Source: Clostridiales bacterium (GTDB lineage Bacteria; Bacillota; Clostridia; Lachnospirales; Lachnospiraceae). From it: a stretch of 64,000 nt of DNA. The position numbers and the translations under genes are program-made. The stretch is taken from positions 1 to 64,000 of the forward strand of contig JAHYZV010000004.1 in the NCBI GenBank assembly GCA_019424245.1, read 5' to 3'. Shown here piece by piece: positions 1 to 8,768 of the stretch. Below the pieces are notes generated by a model that was given only the letters and a program-made list of their open reading frames with translations, made no database searches and was not told the DNA's origin. How positions within the stretch are numbered: position 1 is the first letter of the stretch; each line of letters begins with the position of its first letter.

Positions 1-37
1 TAAGTTTTTGTCGCTGCCGTATCGCGGCGACTTGATT

Positions 38-66
38 ATAATATCACCACACCCAACATATGTCAA
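38..66 (-). promoter_or_regulatory. Strong promoter reading out of the left edge
   Basis: On the minus strand there is a consensus -35 box TTGACA (61-66), a 17-bp spacer and a -10 box TATTAT (38-43), with TATAAT overlapping 3 bp further on. It is followed by a GC-rich imperfect hairpin (GTCGCCGC/GGCAGCGAC) near 10-33. No coding region follows inside the window. A near-perfect promoter with a short structured leader suits a stable RNA operon, but that is an inference because the product lies outside. Confidence 0.5.
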
Positions 67-257
67 CAACTTTTTTCAACTTTTTTTGATTTTTTTGATT
101 TTTTTCGTTTTACAACGGCATAGCATCCGTCAGAAGCCGCATAAATACTGGGTTTGTTAGTTCTTTTCATTTTTGAGATTTTTCACGATTTTTTGTGCTT
201 TTCGCATCATTTCACCTATATTTCATATAAAAACACCTCATAAAAACATCTAAATTT

Positions 258-326
258 CATTCAAAAAATTTTAAAAGATGGTGTCAGTCAGCACCAATAC
301 CAGTACAATCTTCCAACACCATCTTT
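258..326 (-). terminator. Terminator after the leftmost membrane protein gene
   Basis: AAAGATGGTGT (minus strand) and ACACCATCTTT form an 11-bp stem around a long loop that can itself fold, followed on the minus strand by an A/T run ending in six T. It lies about 25 bp past the stop codon of the gene ending at 350, so it probably ends the whole region 1 operon. Confidence 0.55.
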
Positions 327-349
327 ATATTTATATTATGAAGCATAAC

Positions 350-1210
350 TTATTCCGGATTCTGCCACTCCTGTTTTTTACTTATTATGTCCATCCTGCG
401 TGCATACAATATACCGGCGATTATGCAGCACATTATTATCACTGCCATAATAAGAAGTCCAAGCCACATATTGTAACCACCCGGACTATACATTCCACTT
501 CTAAGTGCCATACAATATATAGATATAACAAGCGGATTATCAGAAAATGCCCCTACAACAAGAAACGATACAACTATAATATATGCGATTGTAGGTGAAA
601 CGATAAGTCCCACAGCAATCTGGATAATGCCAAAGGTTATAGTCATTACAAGGCTCATAACCATCATACTTGCCATAAGTCCTGTCAGATTAGGATTATC
701 AATAATAAGCTGCTTATCCATATGAAGAAGTGAATAGCAGACCTCTTTCGTTGGTACAAACGAAAAACTACCCGTACATATACCAGCTATAACAATAACA
801 GCATATAATACTGCATAACACATACATGAGGTTAAAACACACCATATACACTTACTAAGCCACCATTTAATACGGTTTCCAGTTCTTATAAGTATATCCT
901 TACCATACCCATATAGATCTTTTATGACATAATTGCCTATAATATAAGCTATAAATACGTTAGGAAGTATATATACAGATGATATGTCAACATTATTTTT
1001 AGCACCCGTATCAAACTTCTTAACACCATCAAACATCCACATAACCATATCACCACATGTATATGTATCTATATGCCTGTTTGCCCCGCACAACATTATA
1101 AATTGTACAATACAGGCTATATATATCACACAAAGCACCGCATATTTCTTCCACTGCTGTATTATCCCCTCTCTTATATCATACTTTATCTGCAACATAA
1201 ACATATGCAT
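350..1210 (-). CDS. Six-TM ABC-2-like membrane protein
   Basis: A hydrophobic protein of about 286 residues with roughly six membrane segments and a basic amphipathic N-terminus, the layout of small ABC-2-type permeases. I see no catalytic motif. The frame opens at a GTG at 1228, but GGGAGG lies inside that extension and about 10 bases before the ATG at 1210, so 1210 is preferred. It is the last gene of the run that includes the neighbouring membrane protein, the anchored proteins and the lipoproteins. No ATPase is visible in this cluster. If these are ABC permeases, the ATPase must be encoded elsewhere, perhaps left of the window. Function unknown. Confidence 0.7.
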   Translation of the reverse strand: MHMFMLQIKYDIREGIIQQWKKYAVLCVIYIACIVQFIMLCGANRHIDTYTCGDMVMWMFDGVKKFDTGAKNNVDISSVYILPNVFIAYIIGNYVIKDLYGYGKDILIRTGNRIKWWLSKCIWCVLTSCMCYAVLYAVIVIAGICTGSFSFVPTKEVCYSLLHMDKQLIIDNPNLTGLMASMMVMSLVMTITFGIIQIAVGLIVSPTIAYIIVVSFLVVGAFSDNPLVISIYCMALRSGMYSPGGYNMWLGLLIMAVIIMCCIIAGILYARRMDIISKKQEWQNPE

Positions 1211-1270
1211 ATACGTCACGCCTCCCACTTACCAAAGTATATCTAAACCGCTGTTAATCTCTATCATACA

Positions 1271-2029
1271 TCACGACCCCAGAAATTCTTTCTTCTTAAA
1301 TCTAACTAACACATTTACAAGAGCAAACACTATAATAGCAGCCAGCAACGGATATATAATATTAGTACTTATACTTAGCCCTTTCTTATAAGTTTCACCT
1401 GATATATAGTATTTTGCAAATATAAGACTCTTATGCTTATCTGTCTTATCAACTGTTATTAATGCTATCGATGCCAGATATCCTGCCCATTCCTTGTTTG
1501 TACCCCACCATACTCCGAGCATAACAATACCAGTGACAAGAAATGTTTCAAAGGTTTCCACTATGTATGATATAAGAAGTAATACAAATGAAGGCTGTTC
1601 CTCACATATCCTGCCACTCCATGCCACACAGCGGCTGTTTAACTCATTCCAGTTATAAAACCTATCCGTGAACACCAGTCCTGCTATTGTTGTCAATACG
1701 AATACATATAATGTAAAAAATACTGTTAAAATAAGCAAATCAACAACGCTTCTTTTCCATACATTACTCACACTGCCTTCGCGGATAACCTGCATTGGTC
1801 TTTGATTATACCTTTCTACAAATAATATATAGAAAAGTACAAATGGCACACAGAATGTTGACACAACATGCAGTACCCCTACCAGATATACATCATACAT
1901 ACATGGCACAGCTCCACCAGATATAAGATTACCCTTTAAGCTAATCAACGCAGCGATTGTCATAACCGACAGTATTATAGCTGTAAATCGGCCTTCATTT
2001 ATTCTTAATAAATCCACTAACCTTTTCAT
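1271..2029 (-). CDS. Six-TM ABC-2-like membrane protein
   Basis: A protein of about 252 residues with about six membrane helices, including a hydrophobic segment near residues 15-30, another around 45-70 and a final helix before a basic tail (RFKKKE). It lies 60 bp upstream of another six-TM protein gene, so the two may form a heteromeric membrane component. GGAGG stands 9 bases before the ATG at 2029, which is preferred over the GTG two codons upstream. No sequence signature gives a substrate. ABC-2-type permease is the best structural guess. Confidence 0.7.
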   Translation of the reverse strand: MKRLVDLLRINEGRFTAIILSVMTIAALISLKGNLISGGAVPCMYDVYLVGVLHVVSTFCVPFVLFYILFVERYNQRPMQVIREGSVSNVWKRSVVDLLILTVFFTLYVFVLTTIAGLVFTDRFYNWNELNSRCVAWSGRICEEQPSFVLLLISYIVETFETFLVTGIVMLGVWWGTNKEWAGYLASIALITVDKTDKHKSLIFAKYYISGETYKKGLSISTNIIYPLLAAIIVFALVNVLVRFKKKEFLGS

Positions 2030-2121
2030 ACGCACCTGCCTCCGTCCTGACTATATCTCATCCACATCCTCTACATTTACAAACATCACATTATATAATA
2101 AACAACCCCCTGTATGTTAAT

Positions 2122-2703
2122 CTAAAGTCCTTTTATATCTTCAAGCAGCACTGCCTTATGAACGGGATACTCATGAAAATCTAAATACATATCTGACTTG
2201 TTAAGCATCCATCTTCTATCAGTACGCAGAACACCATCTCCAAGTATAAAACAGATAACTACTTCCTTCTCCTCATCTGCCTTAATCTTAACATTACTTA
2301 TTCCGCTCTCTGTTATTATTTCACCCTGATTAACATAGCCTAATGGATATGCTTTTATTGCAATATGTGAATTAAGTTTCTTTTCAACATCATATTCCTC
2401 ACCAGATGTATTATTAATTTCAAGCTTAGTTATAAAATACTGGATATCCTGCCTTTCATCTTCATAATCATTAATTCCGTATTGACTATATGCCTCATCC
2501 TTAGATACTAACTCAACTGAATTAACCTTAACCATAACATTACTATCACTTATCCACTCATTTACCGCATATATTTCTTCCTTTGGTTTTGGAAATCTTC
2601 TATTAACATCTATATATCCAATAACCCAGCAACCTAATACAACAAATAACAGAACTATTATAATTACTGCTTTTATCTTTCTTTTCTTATCAGAGGACAT
2701 CAT
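2122..2703 (-). CDS. Single-TM anchored extracytoplasmic protein, cassette copy 1
   Basis: 193 residues: a basic N-terminus, one membrane helix (about residues 11-29) and an extracytoplasmic domain that starts with a DVNRRFPKPKEE stretch. It is a clear paralogue of the protein at 4834-5436, sharing the spacing of NEW(I/V)xDxN, YPLGY, DRRWM and YPxHK. The start codon overlaps the end of the upstream permease gene by 14 bp, which implies translational coupling. It is the third gene of a lipoprotein-permease-anchored protein cassette. It resembles uncharacterised Firmicutes anchored families, possibly DUF5028, a name I give from memory only. No function is assigned. Confidence 0.8.
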   Translation of the reverse strand: MMSSDKKRKIKAVIIIVLLFVVLGCWVIGYIDVNRRFPKPKEEIYAVNEWISDSNVMVKVNSVELVSKDEAYSQYGINDYEDERQDIQYFITKLEINNTSGEEYDVEKKLNSHIAIKAYPLGYVNQGEIITESGISNVKIKADEEKEVVICFILGDGVLRTDRRWMLNKSDMYLDFHEYPVHKAVLLEDIKGL

Positions 2704-3514
2704 CTTTCACTCCTCTCCTTATATACACAACTATATCAAAAAATAAGATGACTAATATAAATACAAGATAACTCTGCCAAAGATTTACAGCAATCTGGTC
2801 AATTCTGAAAAGTCTCCACGGAGCTGTAAATCTCAATATTTTGGTCGGAAACCACCTTGCAACAGCATTAAGGAATTCACATAGCACACTAGGAAACAAT
2901 AATACTATAAATACATTATTGACATACATAGATATAACAAGTGATACTGTAGCTAATAACCCTGCACATATAAATTGTAGTATAAAATACATTATAAAAT
3001 ATATATATGGGTGGGAATATAATATATAAGACCACATTCCATTACCATTGCATGTTGTTTCTCCATTAATAATCATAAACGATGGCAGCACTGCTGCTGA
3101 AGCAAAGACATTTAAAGCTAGTGGAAAAACTGCTGCCGTTCCTCCTGTTGTAAATACTGCTATAAACTTTGCTATAAGATAATTAATTTTTTTTGTCCGT
3201 GAATAATAGTTTTTAACTATTTCCTTTTTATTATCTGTATAATAAGTTATCGCATATGGAATAGTCGCAAGAATTGGTATCAATCTTACAAATAATGTAT
3301 AATACGCTCCATCGCCCATAATTATACTATTAGCAAATGCATTAGCAGGCACCTGCAAAGTATTAGATTTAATCCAGTATATAGGGTTAATTGCTGCCGG
3401 AATTACCTCTCTGCAGAACTGTATTCCAACTATAATTATGCCTATTATAATAGATAACTTAAAGGACATACTTCTAAAAGCTCTTTCTAATTCTATTTTT
3501 ACCATCTGTTTCAT
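2690..3514 (-). CDS. ABC-2-like permease, cassette copy 1
   Basis: 274 residues with about six membrane segments, an amphipathic start (MKQMVKIELERAFRS) and a conserved ITYYTDNKK stretch. It is a close paralogue of the permease at 5423-6244, with most of the sequence alignable and the same C-terminal VYxRRGVKDDVL. The start opening (basic helix followed by a long TM) is typical of ABC-2 membrane components. It is the middle gene of the duplicated cassette, 55 bp after the lipoprotein gene, and overlaps the anchored-protein gene. No dedicated ATPase gene is nearby. Substrate unknown. Confidence 0.8.
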   Translation of the reverse strand: MKQMVKIELERAFRSMSFKLSIIIGIIIVGIQFCREVIPAAINPIYWIKSNTLQVPANAFANSIIMGDGAYYTLFVRLIPILATIPYAITYYTDNKKEIVKNYYSRTKKINYLIAKFIAVFTTGGTAAVFPLALNVFASAAVLPSFMIINGETTCNGNGMWSYILYSHPYIYFIMYFILQFICAGLLATVSLVISMYVNNVFIVLLFPSVLCEFLNAVARWFPTKILRFTAPWRLFRIDQIAVNLWQSYLVFILVILFFDIVVYIRRGVKDDVL

Positions 3515-3569
3515 ATCTTTTCACTTCCCATACAATAAACAAACGTTATATATTTTCCATAAGACTATC

Positions 3570-4445
3570 TCACTTTACATCAAGCTTAAGCAAAGCCTTA
3601 TTACCTTCAAACCCTTTATTCTTCTGTGCTCCTTCAGATAAGTCTGAATATCTTGTTGTCATATACAGACTGTCTATAGGTAACTCTTCTGATACAAAAT
3701 CTTTGAAATAATTTTTTCTTTCTTCTTTATCATATTTATAATAATATTGATTAATTAACTCTGTATTAATAAATCCTATAAGTGTTATCTCCCTGCTTTC
3801 GTGCGGTTGTAAAGTTACTTTATTTATTCCATGAATATCCCATGCATCCGGACAATCTAACACGTCTAATTCACATAATATCCTATATGACAGATTTGCC
3901 TCACTTTGCTTTATACAGCATATTTTTAAATTAGTGGCACAGAACTCGCTGACCTCATCCATTTCATTTACAATATTGGTCTTAATAAATATTGCATTTT
4001 GTTCCAGACCTTGTCTATCCAGATTAACTTTCCCTTCTTCATCTATGTTATTATTATTATCAACATTTAGATAATAATTTTCTAATTTCTTATAGGATGA
4101 CTCCGTAGTCAATTGTTTCAAATCATTAAAATCTTTTGTAAGAACAGCTTCATCAACTCTGAAAGTAAGCGACCTCTTGCTAAGAGAAACTGTATATGCT
4201 TCCCCCTGTGGTATTAATTCCGGTTTCTCACTGGAATTCCAATTAATATACGTTTCATTATGCACATACCAGTCCGATGCTGTATCAAAGTTTCCATTTT
4301 TCGATGTTTGCATTTCTTCTTTTGATGTACTTTCTGTCATATTATATAAGTCATCAACACTCTTTTTTTCACATCCAGCCAATAACAGCATTGATATACC
4401 CAATCCCAATGCCAGTCCATATTTTTTAACTTGTTTTCTTAACAT
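3570..4445 (-). CDS. Lipoprotein, cassette copy 1
   Basis: 291 residues beginning with a lipoprotein signal peptide that ends in the lipobox LAGC (Cys about residue 25). A Ser/Thr/Glu-rich linker follows, then a domain whose order of motifs (IPQGE.YT, LTFRVDEA, LQPHESREI, PIDSLYMTT, KALLKLD) matches the lipoprotein at 7331-8176. The two are paralogues heading two cassette copies. It is probably an extracytoplasmic sensor or binding partner of the neighbouring permease. The family may be the one called DUF5027 lipoprotein, from memory only. The SD is weak: GGAGGGAG lies about 13 bases upstream of the ATG. Confidence 0.8.
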   Translation of the reverse strand: MLRKQVKKYGLALGLGISMLLLAGCEKKSVDDLYNMTESTSKEEMQTSKNGNFDTASDWYVHNETYINWNSSEKPELIPQGEAYTVSLSKRSLTFRVDEAVLTKDFNDLKQLTTESSYKKLENYYLNVDNNNNIDEEGKVNLDRQGLEQNAIFIKTNIVNEMDEVSEFCATNLKICCIKQSEANLSYRILCELDVLDCPDAWDIHGINKVTLQPHESREITLIGFINTELINQYYYKYDKEERKNYFKDFVSEELPIDSLYMTTRYSDLSEGAQKNKGFEGNKALLKLDVK

Positions 4446-4483
4446 AGCAGACTATATTCTCCCTCCACATTACTTATCAAGAA

Positions 4484-4519
4484 ATATAACAGCTATACCA
4501 TAATGTATAGCTGTTATAT
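4484..4519 (-). promoter_or_regulatory. 15-bp hairpin in the lipoprotein leader
   Basis: A perfect 15-bp inverted repeat with a 6-base loop lies in the predicted 5' leader of the lipoprotein gene, 40 bp before the start codon. Only a weak T-rich stretch (TTTCTT) follows, so it may be an attenuator or an mRNA stability element rather than a full terminator. The other two copies of this promoter have only a small GATAA/TTATC hairpin here. Confidence 0.5.
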
Positions 4520-4588
4520 TAGATTAGTTGTTGCAATTTATTACATCATCGTTATATAGAATTCCACCGGCGAATTACTATGTAATGC

Positions 4589-4648
4589 ATTATAGCACAT
4601 TAATTTTACGATATTTTGCAAATGTAAAAAGTTGTATCTGTTGATGTA
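4589..4648 (-). promoter_or_regulatory. Conserved cassette promoter, copy 1
   Basis: Minus strand: an extended -10 TGCTATAAT (TATAAT at 4589-4594) preceded by a 30-bp block holding three TACA units at spacings of 12 and 11 bp. The block, the -10 box and the TACATAGTAATTCG transcript start region recur upstream of the other two lipoprotein copies (6732-6791 and 8299-8358). No good -35 box is present, which suits an activator-dependent promoter. The neighbouring LytTR regulator is the natural candidate activator; that link is inference. Confidence 0.6.
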
Positions 4649-4728
4649 ATATTTTGCAAGTTTGTTATTATCTTAACAATATTATGGTGAAATTATTGTT
4701 TTCTTTTCTCATTCCGGTATATTTTTAC

Positions 4729-4772
4729 CTAAAGTCCTTTTATATCTTCAAGTTTCCACGGAGCTGTAATTC
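4729..4772 (-). pseudogene. Fused scar of anchored-protein and permease genes
   Basis: Bases 4729-4752 repeat the last 24 bp of the anchored-protein gene (2123-2146) exactly. They run straight into a segment matching the permease gene around 2811-2830 with one difference. In intact copies these sequences are about 670 bp apart. This is the relic of a further cassette copy from which an internal piece was deleted. Confidence 0.6.
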
Positions 4773-4833
4773 CGCAATCATAAATACTTTAATACCTCTT
4801 ACTACAACACAGCTTTAATAACAAACATTCTCA

Positions 4834-5436
4834 TCAGAAACCTTCTATATTATCAAGCATAATCATTTTATGAATTGGATAATTAGATAACGTCATATAT
4901 ATTTGAGACTTATGCATCATCCATCTTCTATCCTCTCTGATACTTCCATCACTTATTATAAATGCGAATATAACTTCCTGTTGTTCATCCTTTTTAAGCA
5001 TTTTCTTTACATTATTATCTTCCCTGTGCACACGCTCTCCTATATTGTGATATCCCAATGGATATATATCCATTGCTATATTTCCATAAAATTCTTTGGC
5101 CAGATTAATTTCATTGTCGCTTTTATTCAACACCTCTATGCTTAATATGAAATAATGTGTACTTGTGTCTTTAATCGGTTCTATACCGTATAAATCATAT
5201 GCTTTCTCCTGATCCATATATTGAGCTGAATTCACACGGATATTAATATTTCCATCATCTACCCATTCATTCATATTGTATGTCTCAGACTTTGCCTTGG
5301 GAAATCTCGTATTAATATCTATATATCCAGCAAGCCATATAATTACAATCAATACTGCTGCAACAATTATAACTGTCTTTTTTGTCTTCTTTACTTTCTT
5401 TATCTTATTCGCCTTATTATCATCAGAGTACATCAT
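4834..5436 (-). CDS. Single-TM anchored extracytoplasmic protein, cassette copy 2
   Basis: 200 residues: a lysine-rich cytoplasmic start, one TM helix (about residues 20-37) and an outside domain starting DINTRFPKAKSE. It is a paralogue of the protein at 2122-2703, with the same NEWVDDGN, YPLGYHN, REDRRWMMHKS and YPIHK order. GGAGAGGAG precedes the ATG, and the start overlaps the end of the permease gene by 14 bp exactly as in copy 1. Conservation of the overlap shows that the whole cassette was duplicated. Function unknown. Confidence 0.8.
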   Translation of the reverse strand: MMYSDDNKANKIKKVKKTKKTVIIVAAVLIVIIWLAGYIDINTRFPKAKSETYNMNEWVDDGNINIRVNSAQYMDQEKAYDLYGIEPIKDTSTHYFILSIEVLNKSDNEINLAKEFYGNIAMDIYPLGYHNIGERVHREDNNVKKMLKKDEQQEVIFAFIISDGSIREDRRWMMHKSQIYMTLSNYPIHKMIMLDNIEGF

Positions 5437-6244
5437 CCTTTACTCCTCTCCACACATACACAACCAGATCCATAACTAATATGGTGCATATAAATATGAC
5501 ATACGTCTGCCAGTATTTAACAGCAAGCTGATCTATCCTGAACAGCCGCCATGGTGCTAACGCTTTTAGTTTTCTTGTAGGCAGCCATCCTGCAGTAGCA
5601 TTCATGAATTCGCATAATACAGATGGAAACAATAATACAATAAACGCATTATTAACATATTGTGATATAAGCAGTGAAACTGTGGCAATAAGTCCGGCAC
5701 ATATAAACTGCAATATAAAACTCAAAATATAATATATATAAGGATGCGAATAAAGTATATATGACCACATACCGTTAGCATTGCAGCTGATAATATAATC
5801 AAGAGCTATAAAAGATGGAAGTACTGCTGATGTTGCCATAAGATTAACCATAAGTGGTATTATTGCTGTCATTCCACCTGTAATAAATACAGCCATCCAT
5901 TTAGCCAGTAAATAATTGATTTTATTGGTTCGGGAATAATAATTATGTACTATACCTTTCTTATTATCTGTATAATATGTTACTGCATAAGGTATTACCG
6001 CAAGTAACGGAATCAATCTTACAAAAAGTGTATAATACCATCCATCTCCCATCGCTATCCATGTCTGATGTACACATACAGGTATTGCAAGTTTATCTTT
6101 CATAGGTAATAGTATCTCAGACACCGCTGGAATAACCTTTTGTATATACTGTATTATTGATATTAGCATTCCAATCATAAGAGAAAGCCAGAAACCAGAA
6201 CTTCTAAAAGCCCTTTCCAACTCTATTTTCAACATCTGTTTCAT
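5423..6244 (-). CDS. ABC-2-like permease, cassette copy 2
   Basis: 273 residues with about six TM segments, a paralogue of the permease at 2690-3514. The open frame extends 31 codons further upstream (to 6337), but those codons are the out-of-place remnant of a lipoprotein gene (MLTFKIN is its internal sequence). GGAGTGATAATAAAATG marks the true start at 6244, giving the same MKQMxKIELERAF start as copy 1. The lipoprotein gene normally found directly upstream is broken here, so this permease is now preceded by a pseudogene and then by the intact lipoprotein further upstream. Confidence 0.8.
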   Translation of the reverse strand: MKQMLKIELERAFRSSGFWLSLMIGMLISIIQYIQKVIPAVSEILLPMKDKLAIPVCVHQTWIAMGDGWYYTLFVRLIPLLAVIPYAVTYYTDNKKGIVHNYYSRTNKINYLLAKWMAVFITGGMTAIIPLMVNLMATSAVLPSFIALDYIISCNANGMWSYILYSHPYIYYILSFILQFICAGLIATVSLLISQYVNNAFIVLLFPSVLCEFMNATAGWLPTRKLKALAPWRLFRIDQLAVKYWQTYVIFICTILVMDLVVYVWRGVKDDVL

Positions 6245-6314
6245 TTTATTATCACTCCATCTGTTATTTTGTAAAATTCTGCCAAGGAATTCAAAGCATT
6301 CCATATATAAATTA

Positions 6315-6581
6315 TGATTTATCTTAAATGTCAACATTTTTTTAGACTGCCATCGCTGATTGACTTATATTCATCGCCTTAAGCTATTAATAATGTTTTA
6401 TCATCCTGTGTACATTGCAGATATCCTTCACTGATTACTTTATTTTCTTTAGCTGATGTCTGCTGTTCATAAAGAAGAGAACTCTGATTGCATATTATTT
6501 AACATTGACACTCTTTCTATCACAAGCAGCTATAAACAACATCGATAATACGCATACGATAATTACATATTTTTTCAGCAT
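6315..6581 (-). pseudogene. Truncated lipoprotein gene, cassette relic
   Basis: This stretch aligns base for base, with small indels, to the first third of the lipoprotein gene at 7331-8176: the start MLKKYVIIVCV, the signal peptide with the CDRK junction, and the internal LTFKIN region. Indels near 6478-6505 break the frame, and the rest of the gene is missing. The alignment ends close to the start of the permease gene, so a deletion removed the last two thirds. Its promoter copy (6732-6791) is still present. Confidence 0.75.
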
Positions 6582-6731
6582 TATTCCACTCATATTAATA
6601 ACCTATTGAATCCGGACTCCACACAATAACCCTGTAATAATTTTCCCTGATAACTTTTTACTTATCATCTGTTGTACATCCAAGTATTTAATATTTTTAT
6701 AGCACCCCATCGACGAATTACTATGTATCAG

Positions 6732-6791
6732 ATTATATCATATTAATTTATCAATAATTTCCAAATGTAAAAAGTTGTATTGTTTGATGTA
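6732..6791 (-). promoter_or_regulatory. Conserved cassette promoter, copy 2
   Basis: Minus strand: ATGATATAAT (-10 at 6732-6737) preceded by the same TACA-N8-TACA-N7-TACA block as in copies 1 and 3. It stands upstream of the truncated lipoprotein gene and may still drive the downstream permease. Confidence 0.5.
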
Positions 6792-7165
6792 ACTTTTTGC
6801 AGGTTTGTGAATTAGTTAACATTATTTTACATATTTTTATACCGTTTATGCTATATATATTTTATAATATTCAATTCACTTGTTATAAATAATATTTCTT
6901 ATTGTAATTTTTATGCCGCAGTTGTTTCAAATATAATAATTCTAGATATTTAATATATCATTAAGTACTATTACTTATTTTCATAAAATTAAACAAAAAA
7001 ATTGCAGAATCTATTTTCACAATAAATTCCACAATCTCAAATGCTATATTGCTATCTTTTCTGAAATCGGTGTTTTCCTATACAGCCTACATATTTTTTC
7101 CCATCTTATAATTTCAGTTAATCACAACATAATTGTCAAAATGATATATCACATTATCAACACCT

Positions 7166-7200
7166 GATATGGCAGCCATTTCATGCACAACTGCCATATC
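7166..7200. other. Perfect 10-bp hairpin of unknown role
   Basis: GATATGGCAG and CTGCCATATC flank a 15-base loop. There is no T run on either side, so it is not a classic terminator. It lies about 130 bp downstream of the lipoprotein stop codon at 7331, in a 730-bp gap with no intact gene, and could be a transcript 3' end or processing site. Confidence 0.35.
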
Positions 7201-7330
7201 AAATACTGCTACAGATACTATAAATTATACTGTACCCTTATTTAATTATATAGAATCTGGCTCTAATAATCAAAATATCATACATCATCGTTGCTCATCA
7301 AATCAGCAGTTATAAATATAATACAAACAT

Positions 7331-8176
7331 CTATTGCATCAGATCAAGCTTTAATAATGCCTTATTTAATTCAAATCCTTTCTTATCTCCATTACTATAC
7401 ATTCCATCAAATTGTGTTGTAATATATATACTATCAAAAGGCACTTCCTCAAGAACAACATCCTTAAACAATATATTATTGTCTGCACCTTTATAAGATG
7501 TATATTCATTCATCCATTCATTGGAAACAAAACGAATATCAATAATTTCTTTGCTTTCATGTGGCTGTAATGTTATTATATTGCTTTTTTTCTTATTTTC
7601 ATAATTATTTTGCAATATAAAGTCATTAAATCCCTCTACTCTTCTATATTGAAATGTAGAATCCGCATCTTTTATAGAATAAAGGGTCAGACTAGTTGTA
7701 TAAAAGTTCTGTTCATAATCGTTTTCGTTAGTTATACTCATGTCTATAATAACTATCTTCTGCGCAATTCCCTTTCTTGTATTAACTTCCCCATCCGCAC
7801 AGATTTCATTATTATCATCAATGTTCAATATATAATCTAACGCTGCATTATACATATTCTCATCAGTCATATCTTTCAAGGTATTAAAATTATCTGTTAA
7901 CAAACTCTGATTTATCTTAAATGTCAACATTTTTTTCCGACTGCCATTGCTGATTGCAGTATATTCATCGCCTTGAGCTATTAATAACGGTTTATCATCC
8001 TGTGTACATTGCACATATCCTTCACTGATTACTTTGTTTTCTTTAGCTGATGTCTGCTGTTCATAAGAAGAGGATTCTGATTGCATACTATATATATCAT
8101 TAACATTCTTTCTATCACAAGCAGCTATAAACAACATAGATAATACGCATACGATAATTACATATTTTTTCAGCAT
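7331..8176 (-). CDS. Lipoprotein, cassette copy 2
   Basis: 281 residues with a signal peptide ending in a lipobox-like FIAAC (Cys about residue 20), then a linker rich in Ser/Glu and a globular domain paralogous to the lipoprotein at 3570-4445 (shared AQGDEYT, LTFKIN, LQPHESKEI, PFDSIYITTQ, KALLKLD). GGGTGGAATAATG places the start at 8176 rather than at the in-frame ATG four codons upstream. It is the first gene after the kinase-regulator pair and has its own conserved promoter. Probably a surface-exposed partner of the permeases; function unknown. Confidence 0.8.
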   Translation of the reverse strand: MLKKYVIIVCVLSMLFIAACDRKNVNDIYSMQSESSSYEQQTSAKENKVISEGYVQCTQDDKPLLIAQGDEYTAISNGSRKKMLTFKINQSLLTDNFNTLKDMTDENMYNAALDYILNIDDNNEICADGEVNTRKGIAQKIVIIDMSITNENDYEQNFYTTSLTLYSIKDADSTFQYRRVEGFNDFILQNNYENKKKSNIITLQPHESKEIIDIRFVSNEWMNEYTSYKGADNNILFKDVVLEEVPFDSIYITTQFDGMYSNGDKKGFELNKALLKLDLMQ

Positions 8177-8298
8177 TATTCCACCCATATTAATAACCCT
8201 GTAATAATTTTCCCTGATAACTTTTTACTTATCATCTGTTGTACCTCCAAGTATTTAATATTTTTATAGCACCCCGTCGACGAATTACTATGTATCAT

Positions 8299-8358
8299 AT
8301 TATATCACATTAATTTATCAATATTTTACAAATGTAAAAAGTTGTATTGTTTGATGTA
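8299..8358 (-). promoter_or_regulatory. Conserved cassette promoter, copy 3
   Basis: Minus strand: extended -10 TGATATAAT (TATAAT at 8299-8304) with the three-TACA block directly upstream (8329-8358), identical in layout to 4589-4648 and nearly identical in sequence to 6732-6791. It drives the intact lipoprotein gene at 7331-8176, about 120 bp downstream, which has GGAGG in its leader. Likely a target of the LytTR regulator encoded at 10039-10782 (inference). Confidence 0.6.
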
Positions 8359-8608
8359 ACTTTTTGTAAGTTTGTGAATTGATTAATATTATCGCATATC
8401 TTTTTCCATATTATTTGTTATGTATATATTTAAAAAGCATTTATATTTCTTGTTATCAAATGATATTTCCTACTGTAATTTTTATATATCATTATCTTTA
8501 ATAATAATTATAGGCATTTAATATACCGTTGATATATTATTGATATATTATTGATATATTATTAATATGATATCAACTATTTTCATGATGTGTATTTTCA
8601 TAAATTTA

Positions 8609-8646
8609 TAAAAAAATGCAGAATTTATTCACACAATAAATTCTGC
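8609..8646 (-). terminator. Terminator after the sensor kinase gene
   Basis: GCAGAATTTATT and AATAAATTCTGC form a perfect 12-bp stem with a 5-base loop, followed on the minus strand by seven T. It separates the kinase-regulator operon from the cassette array. A degenerate copy lies near 6995-7040. Confidence 0.75.
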
Positions 8647-8768
8647 AATCTTAAGCACCATATATTTTATAAACTATAAATCGTGTTAAAAACTATAATA
8701 CAACGTACAATACATAAGAAATTCACCACTCAATTATTTTCGCTGACATAAACTCTTTATTTATATCA

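Larger units (their letters stand above)
6315..7040. repeat. Duplicated segment (partner 7909-8650)
   Basis: About 0.7 kb containing the lipoprotein 5' region, leader, promoter block and a degenerated copy of the upstream terminator hairpin (around 6995-7040) is a diverged direct duplication of 7909-8650. Similarity fades near 7050. The copy has accumulated substitutions and indels and looks like a decaying relic. The remaining stretch to 7330 holds no gene that I can support. Confidence 0.65.

Noticed and set aside
350..2029. ABC ATPase expected for the small permeases
   Set aside because: No Walker motif is found anywhere in region 1; it was not invented for completeness.
7166..7200. A classic intrinsic terminator
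   Set aside because: No T run follows the stem on either strand.
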